From Bradyrhizobium sp. 21 (GTDB lineage: Bacteria; Pseudomonadota; Alphaproteobacteria; Rhizobiales; Xanthobacteraceae), in contig NZ_JADPJG010000002.1 of assembly GCF_023073335.1 (NCBI RefSeq), forward strand, positions 731,536 through 773,614: a stretch of 42,079 nucleotides of DNA. Direction: 5' to 3'. Shown piece by piece: positions 33,701-40,843 of this stretch. A program made the translations under genes and the position numbers. Under the pieces are notes generated by a model. The model made no database searches, was not told where the DNA came from, and saw nothing but the letters and a program-made list of their open reading frames with translations. The first letter of the stretch is position 1, and every line of letters begins with the position of its first letter.

Positions 33701-34972
33701 ATCGCGCTGGGCGAGAGCGTCACGGCCTATTCGGCGGCCAATCCGCCGGTCGGGCAGTCCTGCGCATCGATCGCCCAGACGCGCAGCTGCACGAACGGCG
33801 TTCTCAGCGGCAGCTACTGGACCCAGACTTGCTCGGCGATTTGTGCGCTTCCGTGGGGCGGGACGATCGCGCAGGGACAGAGCGTGACTGCCTATTCGTC
33901 GGCGGCGATACCCGCACCCAACACTTGCAGCGCTGCATCCGAAACCCGCACCTGTGGCGCGAGCGGCCTGTTGAGCGGAAGCTTCACCAGTCAGAGCTGC
34001 GTGGTCAGGCAACCCAAGACGATCTTCCTGTTATCGGGCAGCGCCTGGACCGTCCCGGCCGACTGGAATAATGCGATCAACAAGATCGAGCTGATCGGCG
34101 GCGGCGGCGAGGGCGCTGTCGGGTACAATTGCGGCGGCGGCGCCGGCGGTGGCGGTGCGTATTCGTCGGTCAGCAATCTTGCGCTCACGCCAGGTACATC
34201 GGTCGCTTATCACGTCGGCACCGGTGGTTCATCCGGCGGCTACGGTGCTGTGGGCGGCGACAGCTGGTTCGGGGCTGCGTCTTTCGCGGCCGCGCCGGTC
34301 GCCGCAAAGGGTGGCAGCGGAGGGACCAACGACACCGTCGGCGCCGCCTGCGCTGCCCATGCGGGCGGCGCGGGTGGCCCGGCCGCTAGCGGAATCGGCA
34401 CTGTCAAATATTCCGGTGGTGCCGGCGGCACGAGCGCGCCGGGTGGCGGCGGCGGCGGCGGTGCCGCGGGGCGGCTCGGCCCCGGCGCCGCTGGCGGCGC
34501 TTATGGCGGTGGTAATTATTCGAGCGGTGCGGGTGGTGGTGGCGGCGACAACGGCACCGTGGGCGGAAGCAACAGCAACTATGTCGGAGGCACCGGCGGA
34601 AACAGCGGCTATAGCGGCACTGGTGGTGCTGCGAGCAGCTATAACAGCTGCGCGCCAGGCACGAATGGCGGTGGCGGTTCGGGTGGCTACACCGGGGTTT
34701 GCGGCGGAGGAAGCGGCGGAGCCGGCACGGAGTGGACCGCTTCCAACGTCTGGAACGGCTCTGCCTATACGGGAAGCGCGGCCGTCGGCGGTTCAGGCGG
34801 CGGCGGCGGCGGCGGCGGCGCAGGTACGCTGTGGCCCTCGACGTCTGTCGGACGCCCCGGCGGCGCTGGTGGTCTTTATGGTGCCGGCGGTGGCGGTTCG
34901 GCGAGCGTGAACGACACCGGCGGCGCCGGCGCGCAGGGCATTATCGTCATCACCTACACACCTGGAATCTGA
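30728..34972 (+). CDS. SpvB/TcB-like VCBS protein with Cys repeats and glycine-rich C-terminal extension (paralogue B)
   Basis: The start chosen is the ATG at 30728 (1414 residues), preceded by GGGGCGAG; it gives a Sec signal ending near TFS/GTM. The open frame reaches 30671 at a TTG without signal-like sequence. The SpvB module spans about residues 40-360. Seven FG-GAP units of about 58 residues cover about 368-745 (GPGLIxxDLNGDGKTDLIQQ) and alternate in two flavours. The conserved module ends with RLTRATVTSQAPG near residue 978. Paralogues A, C and D stop at this point; B continues. Two Cys repeats of about 50 residues (CSVPWGSSIALGESVTAYS, CALPWGGTIAQGQSVTAYS) come first, then about 300 residues of glycine-rich sequence ending GAQGIIVITYTPG. 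That ending resembles glycine-rich phage-tail-type domains. Confidence 0.87.
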   Translation: MSGNGLGICAERRSAIRIVASVASVASVLLIVGATSTFSGTMSLPGQFSVSATGAATYAIPIAIPPGTSGMTPSLSLEYSSQGGDGVLGMGWTLSGLPSMARCPRTTVQDGASGTVNFDANDRFCLDGQRLVQLSGGTYGADGMQYRTEVESFSKIISHGTTGTGPAWFEVHTKSGQTMEFGNGANSQVLAQGKGSVRVWALNKISDTKSNYYTVTYTNDAANGQFYPARMDYTGNSAASVAAYNSVQFTYAARPDVSPQYQAGSLSKTTVRLTNIKTFTGSTAVSDYRLSYQTSPGTGRSRLINVQTCDGAATPNCFPATSFNWQDTAVGFNPSYYATGQGFNSTSISTVPGGCGQRCGTYGVVTGGPGLIAADFDGDGRTDLIQPWNHAGYVNLMTYRSNGDGTFTFRSQEFSGFGFDSIGSGGGPGLIPLDLNGDGKTDLIQQWNNGPGTLYLFTYISNGDGTFTAGIQNMGQGFNSTGQGGPGLIAVDLNGDGRTDLVQQYNNGGYFAVFTYLSNGDGTFSTHYQTFPGYGYNSTGNGPGLFPADLNGDGKGDLIAQWNNGGVLALLTYISNGDGTFTAGSQNLGQGYDSTGLGGPGLVPLDVNGDGKTDLIQQYNNGGTFAAFVHISKGDGTFTTSYQTFPGYGFNSTGTGGPDLIALDLNGDGKGDLIAQWNNSGTLAILTYLSNGDGTFTVGSQSMGQGYNSNGSGSPGLIPADLAGVGKSGLIQQYMDGSGRLGLLIHQPSTPYPDLLTKVTGGLGTTTSITYASLSSGVAYTKDASAVFPQLDVQSPLYTASRVDTSNGVGGTYSSTYSYAGAKVDLSGRGFLGFRKTGITDVQTGISDTTNYRQDFPYLGLVASTSRTVGSQTLGQSTNTYQFSNAAGAASISTPSLNSAPYRVSLSQNVSSGADLDGSALPTVTTSNQYDSFLNATQVVVSTADGFSKTTNNTYTNDISNWYLGRLTRATVTSQAPGEAGQYCSVPWGSSIALGESVTAYSAANPPVGQSCASIAQTRSCTNGVLSGSYWTQTCSAICALPWGGTIAQGQSVTAYSSAAIPAPNTCSAASETRTCGASGLLSGSFTSQSCVVRQPKTIFLLSGSAWTVPADWNNAINKIELIGGGGEGAVGYNCGGGAGGGGAYSSVSNLALTPGTSVAYHVGTGGSSGGYGAVGGDSWFGAASFAAAPVAAKGGSGGTNDTVGAACAAHAGGAGGPAASGIGTVKYSGGAGGTSAPGGGGGGGAAGRLGPGAAGGAYGGGNYSSGAGGGGGDNGTVGGSNSNYVGGTGGNSGYSGTGGAASSYNSCAPGTNGGGGSGGYTGVCGGGSGGAGTEWTASNVWNGSAYTGSAAVGGSGGGGGGGGAGTLWPSTSVGRPGGAGGLYGAGGGGSASVNDTGGAGAQGIIVITYTPGI
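31829..32960 (+). repeat. Seven tandem FG-GAP units in paralogue B, with a two-unit period
   Basis: Units begin at each GPGL/GPDL/SPGL and carry DxNGDGxxDL loops. Units 2, 4 and 6 continue with a GQGFNS-like loop, and units 3 and 5 with YQTFPGYGxNSTG. Alternation suggests expansion by duplication of unit pairs. The last unit lost its Asp loop. Confidence 0.75.
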
Positions 34973-34995
34973 CCGCTTCGAAGGGAGGACGGCAG

Positions 34996-37752
34996 ATGAA
35001 CATGGGCGCGCGGTTGCATCATCTTGCGGCGCTGAAACGAGGTGCGGTCTCACTGGCTTCGGCGGCCCTGCTGCTGGCCGCCGGCGTCACATCCGGCGTG
35101 ACGGGCATCATGTCGCTGCCGGGAGGTTTCGGCGTGAGCCCGATGGGCGCGGCGACCTACTCGCTGCCGATCGCCGTGCCGCCCGGCACTGCGGGCATGA
35201 TGCCGTCGCTCTCGCTCGACTACAGCAGTCAGGGCGGCAACGGATTTTTGGGTATAGGCTGGACGCTCTCGGGCCTGCCTTCGATTGCACGCTGTCCCAG
35301 AACCACGGCACAGGACGGATCCGGGGGGCGAGTCAATGACGATGCCAATGACCGTTTCTGTCTCGAGGGGCAGCGGCTGGTCGCCGTCAGCGGCGCCTAT
35401 GGAGCCGACGGTTCGGAATATCGCACGGAGGTAGAGACCTTCTCGCGCGTGATCGCGCATGGCAATTCCGGCGCGGGCCCGATCTGGTTCGAAGTTCGTA
35501 CGAAGTCCGGCCAGATCATTCAGATCGGCAACAGCGCGGATTCGCGCATCTCGGCGCAGGGCAAGAGCGCGGTCCGCACGTGGTACGTCAACAAGGTCTC
35601 CGATATCAAGGCAAACTATTTCAAGATCACCTACACGAACGATGCGGCGAACGGTCTGGCCTATCCGAGCCGGATCGACTACACGGCGAACGATTCCGCC
35701 GGTCTTGCGGCCTACAATTCAGTGCAATTCGTCTATGCGAGCCGTCCCGATGCCGTGCCGGTCTATGCGGCCGGCTTGCTCGTCCGGCCGGCGGTGCGCC
35801 TCACCAATGTCCAGACCTATGCTGGCAGCACGCTCATCAGCGATTATCAGCTCACATATCAGCAGAGCTCCGCGACCAACCGATCGCAGTTGAGCTCCGT
35901 GAAGGCTTGCGCTGGCGGCGCCTGCCTGCCGAGCACGAATTTCGCATGGTCGAGCAGCGATAATGCCCAGTTCAATTCGCATACCTCCGCCTTCGTCAGC
36001 GGCAATTGGAGCGGATTTACTTTCGCGACAGCCGACGTCAATGGAGACGGAAAGGCCGACATCCTGGCCTATTTCATCGGAACGAGCGGCTGGTCGGTCG
36101 CGATCTCCCTGGCGCAGGGGAACGGCGCGTTCGCCGCGCCCACGCTCTGGTCGACAACCGGCAACTGGAGCGGATTCACGTTCTTTACCGGCGACGTCAA
36201 CGGCGACGGGAAGGATGACCTGATCGCAAATTATATCGGGGTGAACGGCTGGAGCGTCGCCACCGCCTTGTCGACAGGCACCGGCTTCTCGGCGGTGAGC
36301 GCGTCGGCTTCGGCCGGCAACTGGAGCGGCTTCTCCGCCGCGGTCGGAGATGTCGACAGTGATGGAAGGGCCGACGTCGTCGCATCCTATGTCGATGTCA
36401 ATGGCTGGTCGGTCGGTTTCCGGCATTCGGTTGGCGACGGCACGCTTGCTGCGCCGACGGCGTCGTTCACGTCAGGCAATTGGAGCGGCTTCACCTTCTC
36501 CGCGGCCGATGTCAACGGCGACGGCCGTCCCGACCTCATCGCGTCGTATATCGGCGTCAATGGCTGGTCCGTGGCAGTCAAGCTTGCCAATGGCGACGGC
36601 ACCTTTGCGGTCCCCGTGCTCTGGTCTCTGACGGGGAATTGGAGCGGCTTCAGTTTTTCGACGGCAGACATCAATGGTGACGGCCGTGCGGACCTCGTTG
36701 CGTCCTATATCGGCGTGAACGGCTGGAGCGTTGCGTTTGCCGTGTCTCGCGGCGACGGCGGCTTCGCGTCGGCCAATACCTGGTTCAGCGCCGGCAACTG
36801 GAGCGGTTTCACCTTCGCTGTGGCTGACGTCAATGGCGACGGAGCAGCCGACCTGATCGCGTCCTACATCGGCGTCAACGGCTGGACGTTCGATGTCGCG
36901 TTGTCCAGGGCGGATGGCACGTTTGCGGCGATCGCGCCCTGGAACATCACCGGGAACTGGAGCGGCTTTGCGGTGACGATAGCCGACACCAGCGGCAAGG
37001 GACGCAAGGACGTGATCGGCTACTACGTCGGCGTGAACGGTTGGTCGACGGTGACGCAGCTTTCCTCGGCGCTTCCCATGACCCTGTCGAGCGTCACCAG
37101 CGGATTGGGAGCATCGACCGCGATCAGTTATCTTCCACTGACGGATAGCTCGGCATACGCAAAGGATGCGACCGCGGTCTATCCGCAGATGGACGTCCAG
37201 GCGCCACTCTACGTCGTCTCGCGGGTGGATAGCTCGAACGGCCTCGGAGGCAATTACAGTTCGTCCTACATCTACGCCGGGGCCAAGACGGACCTGAGCG
37301 GCCGCGGCTTTCTCGGTTTTCGGCAGACGACGATCAAGGATCTCCAGACCAACATCGTCGACACCACGAATTATCGTCAGGACTTTCCTCATATTGGTCT
37401 CGTCGCGTCGACGACGCGGGCCGTCGGTCCGCAGACGCTCGGCCAATCCAGCAATACCTACCAGTTCGGCAATGCGAGCGGAGCGGGCAGCGTGACTGCG
37501 GCGAGTGTCACGGCCGCACCATACCGGGTCTGGCTCACTCAGAACGTCTCGGGTGGTGCGGACCTGGACGGATCGAGCTTGCCCACGGTGACGACCTCGA
37601 ATCAGTACGACGCCTATCTCAACGCGACGCAGGTGGTGGTGTCGACGCCGGATGGCTTCAGCAAGACGAGCAACAGCACCTATGCCAATGATCCGACCAA
37701 CTGGTATCTCGGCCGGCTGACGCGGGCGACCGTGACGAATGTTGCACCTTAG
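34996..37752 (+). CDS. SpvB/TcB-like VCBS protein (paralogue C)
   Basis: The ATG at 34996 has GGGAGGA 7-8 bases upstream and follows paralogue B by 23 bases, so B and C are probably co-transcribed. The 918-residue protein has a Sec signal (SLASAALLLAAGVTSG). The SpvB module follows (IMSLPGGFGVSPMGAATYS, GWTLSGLP). Seven FG-GAP units of about 53 residues each begin NWSGF and contain ADVNGDG and IGVNGWSV (about 36004-37070). The common end is GRLTRATVTNVAP. The blade sequence is unrelated to that of A, B or D except for the Asp loops. An upstream open extension overlaps B and is a shadow. Confidence 0.88.
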   Translation: MNMGARLHHLAALKRGAVSLASAALLLAAGVTSGVTGIMSLPGGFGVSPMGAATYSLPIAVPPGTAGMMPSLSLDYSSQGGNGFLGIGWTLSGLPSIARCPRTTAQDGSGGRVNDDANDRFCLEGQRLVAVSGAYGADGSEYRTEVETFSRVIAHGNSGAGPIWFEVRTKSGQIIQIGNSADSRISAQGKSAVRTWYVNKVSDIKANYFKITYTNDAANGLAYPSRIDYTANDSAGLAAYNSVQFVYASRPDAVPVYAAGLLVRPAVRLTNVQTYAGSTLISDYQLTYQQSSATNRSQLSSVKACAGGACLPSTNFAWSSSDNAQFNSHTSAFVSGNWSGFTFATADVNGDGKADILAYFIGTSGWSVAISLAQGNGAFAAPTLWSTTGNWSGFTFFTGDVNGDGKDDLIANYIGVNGWSVATALSTGTGFSAVSASASAGNWSGFSAAVGDVDSDGRADVVASYVDVNGWSVGFRHSVGDGTLAAPTASFTSGNWSGFTFSAADVNGDGRPDLIASYIGVNGWSVAVKLANGDGTFAVPVLWSLTGNWSGFSFSTADINGDGRADLVASYIGVNGWSVAFAVSRGDGGFASANTWFSAGNWSGFTFAVADVNGDGAADLIASYIGVNGWTFDVALSRADGTFAAIAPWNITGNWSGFAVTIADTSGKGRKDVIGYYVGVNGWSTVTQLSSALPMTLSSVTSGLGASTAISYLPLTDSSAYAKDATAVYPQMDVQAPLYVVSRVDSSNGLGGNYSSSYIYAGAKTDLSGRGFLGFRQTTIKDLQTNIVDTTNYRQDFPHIGLVASTTRAVGPQTLGQSSNTYQFGNASGAGSVTAASVTAAPYRVWLTQNVSGGADLDGSSLPTVTTSNQYDAYLNATQVVVSTPDGFSKTSNSTYANDPTNWYLGRLTRATVTNVAP
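36004..37070 (+). repeat. Seven tandem NWSGF-type FG-GAP units in paralogue C
   Basis: The unit heading NWSGF recurs seven times at about 53-residue spacing, each with a D-N-G-D-G loop except the last (ADTSGKGRKD). High similarity between neighbouring units indicates homogenisation within the gene. Confidence 0.8.
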
Positions 37753-37908
37753 CGAATCCACGCGCGACGAAAGCGGAATGCGACCACGCAGTGACAGCGT
37801 GAAAGTTCAAAAAAAGCTCTGGATAAATCCTGTCGCGGGCGCGTTGTACTTTCGCGGACAATTACAGAATGTATTAATAGGCAGAGGCATCTTAAGCGGG
37901 AATGAAAA

Positions 37909-40722
37909 ATGAGCAGAAACTCGGGGCGGCCGGCGTTGCGCAGGAACTGCATTGAGCTCGTCTCGGCGTTGGTCGCGCTCGTTTTGGGAAGCTGCCCGAG
38001 CTATTCGGGCGTCATGTCGCTGCCCGGCAATGCTGCGGTGAGTCCAACGGGAGCGGGGACGTATTCGATTCCGATCGCGTTGCCGCCCGGGACCTCCGGC
38101 TTGGCGCCGTCGCTGTCGTTGGAATACACGAGCCAAGGTGCGAACGGCCTGCTCGGAGTCGGTTGGTCGCTTTCCGGATTGCCCCAGATGACGCGCTGTC
38201 TGCGCACCAAGGCGCAGGATGGGACGGTCGGCGCGATGAGCTATGACCAGAACGACCGGTACTGCATGGATGGGCAACGGCTCGTCGCGGTCAGTGGCGC
38301 TTACGGTGCCGATGGCACGGAGTACCGGACGGAAGTCGAGGCATACTCGAAGATCATCGCGCACGGTTCCGGCAGTGGACCGGATTGGTTCGAGGTGCAC
38401 ACCAAATCGGGTCAGCTCCTGGAGTTTGGCCACTCGGCTGATTCACAATTCAGGGCACCGGGCCGGGTCGCGATCCTGGTCTGGGGAGTCAGCAAGGTCA
38501 GCGATACCAAGGGCAACTACTTCACGGTCACGCACCAGAACAGCGCCACCGAATTCTATCCCCTCAGAATCGACTATACGGGCAACGCTGCCGCTTCGCT
38601 CAGCCCCTACAACTCCGTGCAGTTCGTCTATGAGACGCGGCCGGATGTCGTGCCTCAGTACCGGGGCGGGGGATTTGTTCAGACCACCAAGCGGCTGACC
38701 GACGTCAAGACCTTCTCCGGCAGCTCGCAGATCACCGACTACAAGCTGACGTATCAGTTGAGCGCGTCGAGTGGGCGCTCGGAGGTGACTTCGGTGGCCG
38801 CCTGCGGGGCCGGCAATTCCTGCTTGCCGGCGACGACATTCCAATGGACCGGCAGCGGCTCTCCCGCATTCGCGCAAGTAAACCAGGCCAATCCCAACAA
38901 CTGGGATTTTGGCACGCCGCCGCAGTCGATCCGCGACCCGATATCGGCAGACGTCAACGGCGACGGCAAGACCGACATTCTGATGCTCAGCAACGACGCC
39001 TATTATGTCTGGCTTGCAAATGGCGACGGAACGTTCGCCGGCTCGGCCTACAAATACCCGAACAACTGGAATTTCGGCGGGATGCCCTCGTCGGTCACGA
39101 CGCCGATTACGGGGGACTTCAACGGCGATGGCAAGGTCGACCTGGGTATGCTCAGCAACGATGGCTACTATACCCTCATCAGCAATGGCGACGGGACGTT
39201 CACCGGCGGAAACTATAAATACCCGCTGGGAAGCAATTTCGGCGCACAACCCGGCCTGCATTATTTCGTCCTTTCCGGGGACTACAACGCCGACGGCTGC
39301 ACCGATGTCGCCATTATCGGAAGCTCCAACGTCTGGACGTTGTTCAGCAAGTGCGACGGAACATTCACGCAGACCTCGGTCGCGATTCCGAACGGCTGGA
39401 GTTTCGGCGGTCCCAATGGAATGCAGGATACCTGGTTGCAGGGTGGTCCGCGGGGATCCTTCTATACATCGGGCAACTATGCCGCCTTCGCCGGTGACTT
39501 CAACGGCGACGGCCGGACCGATTTCACTTTCTTTGGTTCGACCCGCTATTATACGCTGCTGAGCAACGGCGACGGCACTTTCGGGACCGTCGACAATGCC
39601 TACGAAGCGGGAACGAACTTTGGCACGACGCCGACGGCGTACAACACTCCGTTCGTCGGCGACTACAACGGCGATGGGCAGACCGACATCCTCCTCATGA
39701 ACGGCGGGACCAGCCACGTTTTCCTGAGCCTGGGCAACGGCGCCTTCACCGAGATCGTCTCGGCCAATCCGAACGGCTACAACTTCGGAACTCCCGTTAG
39801 CGGCGGCTACATCACCTTCACCGGCGACTTCAACGGCGACGGGATGAGCGATCTCGTGCTGGCGGACGATTGTTGCTACTACATCCTCACCAGCAAAGGG
39901 AACGGCTCGTTCGCGGCGGGCGCGTACGCGGGTTACCTGAACGGCCAGATGTTCAGCCTTCCGCCCAACAAGTCCTGGGCGGTGCTTATGGGCGACTTCA
40001 TCGGGACCGGCAAGTCGGGCATGGCCTTCATCCGCGACCATTCCACCGCCTTGTTCACCGTCCCGGGGCCGGTCGGCGACACGATCACGTCGGTGACAAA
40101 TGGTCTCGGCGCCACGACGACCTTCACTTACGACGTGCTGACGCACGCGGCGGTCTACACCAAGGGCACCGGCTCGACATACCCCGTGCAGGATGTGCAG
40201 CTGCCGATGTACGTCGTTTCTCGGGTCAATGCGTCCAACGGCGTCGGTGGAGTTTACAGCTCGTCCTACACCTACTCCGCCGCAAGGCTCCATGCGCAAG
40301 GTCGCGGCTTTCTCGGCTTTAGCCAGACGTCGGTGAAGGACCTTCAGACCGGCATCGCGGATACGACGACCTACCGGCAGGATTTCCCCTTCATCGGCCT
40401 GGTGTCGTCCACGAAACGCGCACTGGGGACCCAGACGCTCGGGCAATCGACCAACACGTATCAATCCTACGATACGGGCGGCACCGCGCCATATCACGTC
40501 TACCTGACGCAGAACGTCTCGAGCGGCGCCGATCTGGATGGCTCGGCGCTGCCGACGGTGACGACGTCGAACCAGTACGACGCCTATCTCAATGCGACAC
40601 AGGTCGTGGTCTCGACGCCAGATGGCTTCAGCAAGACGACCAACAACACCTACACCAACAATCCGAGCCTCTGGTATCTCGGCCGGTTGACGCGGGCGAC
40701 GGTCAGCAACGTCGCGCCATAG
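37909..40722 (+). CDS. SpvB/TcB-like VCBS protein (paralogue D)
   Basis: This 937-residue protein is encoded 156 bases after C. It has a Sec signal (ELVSALVALVLGSCPSYSG), then the SpvB module (VMSLPGNAAVSPTGAGTYS, GWSLSGLP). Seven FG-GAP units of the same flavour as paralogue A follow (GDFNGDGKVDLGMLSNDGYY). The last is degenerate (GDFIGTGKSG), and the common end is GRLTRATVSNVAP. It is the closest relative of A and, like A, is followed by an Rhs gene. A large antisense open frame covers most of it but is a GC artefact. Confidence 0.88.
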   Translation: MSRNSGRPALRRNCIELVSALVALVLGSCPSYSGVMSLPGNAAVSPTGAGTYSIPIALPPGTSGLAPSLSLEYTSQGANGLLGVGWSLSGLPQMTRCLRTKAQDGTVGAMSYDQNDRYCMDGQRLVAVSGAYGADGTEYRTEVEAYSKIIAHGSGSGPDWFEVHTKSGQLLEFGHSADSQFRAPGRVAILVWGVSKVSDTKGNYFTVTHQNSATEFYPLRIDYTGNAAASLSPYNSVQFVYETRPDVVPQYRGGGFVQTTKRLTDVKTFSGSSQITDYKLTYQLSASSGRSEVTSVAACGAGNSCLPATTFQWTGSGSPAFAQVNQANPNNWDFGTPPQSIRDPISADVNGDGKTDILMLSNDAYYVWLANGDGTFAGSAYKYPNNWNFGGMPSSVTTPITGDFNGDGKVDLGMLSNDGYYTLISNGDGTFTGGNYKYPLGSNFGAQPGLHYFVLSGDYNADGCTDVAIIGSSNVWTLFSKCDGTFTQTSVAIPNGWSFGGPNGMQDTWLQGGPRGSFYTSGNYAAFAGDFNGDGRTDFTFFGSTRYYTLLSNGDGTFGTVDNAYEAGTNFGTTPTAYNTPFVGDYNGDGQTDILLMNGGTSHVFLSLGNGAFTEIVSANPNGYNFGTPVSGGYITFTGDFNGDGMSDLVLADDCCYYILTSKGNGSFAAGAYAGYLNGQMFSLPPNKSWAVLMGDFIGTGKSGMAFIRDHSTALFTVPGPVGDTITSVTNGLGATTTFTYDVLTHAAVYTKGTGSTYPVQDVQLPMYVVSRVNASNGVGGVYSSSYTYSAARLHAQGRGFLGFSQTSVKDLQTGIADTTTYRQDFPFIGLVSSTKRALGTQTLGQSTNTYQSYDTGGTAPYHVYLTQNVSSGADLDGSALPTVTTSNQYDAYLNATQVVVSTPDGFSKTTNNTYTNNPSLWYLGRLTRATVSNVAP
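40324..40599 (+). repeat. Near-identical 276-bp block shared with 22648-22923
   Basis: Partner of the block in paralogue A, with about three mismatches; flanking parts of the two genes are clearly more divergent. Confidence 0.75.
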
Positions 40723-40735
40723 CGGGTGAGGGGGT

Positions 40736-40752
40736 GGCGGAGACCATCCGCC
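40736..40752 (+). other. Hairpin in the SpvB-Rhs spacer (D/R2 pair)
   Basis: GGCGGA (40736-40741) pairs with TCCGCC (40747-40752) around a 5-base loop, 14 bases after the paralogue D stop. It sits at the same relative place as the hairpin at 23069 but has a different sequence. Confidence 0.4.
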
Positions 40753-40843
40753 TCTTGCGGGGATTTGCGTGTCAGCGTTTTGCGTGAGTGCGTTGTTTTC
40801 GACCATCTGGATGATTGGCACTCTGGGGCTTGGGGAATAAGCA

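Noticed and set aside
34100..34960. Glycine-rich run as a sequencing artefact or a PE-PGRS-type gene
   Set aside because: The frame stays open, continues paralogue B directly and ends in a typical glycine-rich tail-domain motif; nothing else suggests a mycobacterial-type protein.
31829..37070. CRISPR-like regular repeats
   Set aside because: The periodicity (about 160-175 bases) is coding FG-GAP units inside open frames, not short repeats with spacers.
36472..37761. 429-codon minus-strand frame
   Set aside because: Antisense to the NWSGF repeats of paralogue C; no start signal or recognisable domain.
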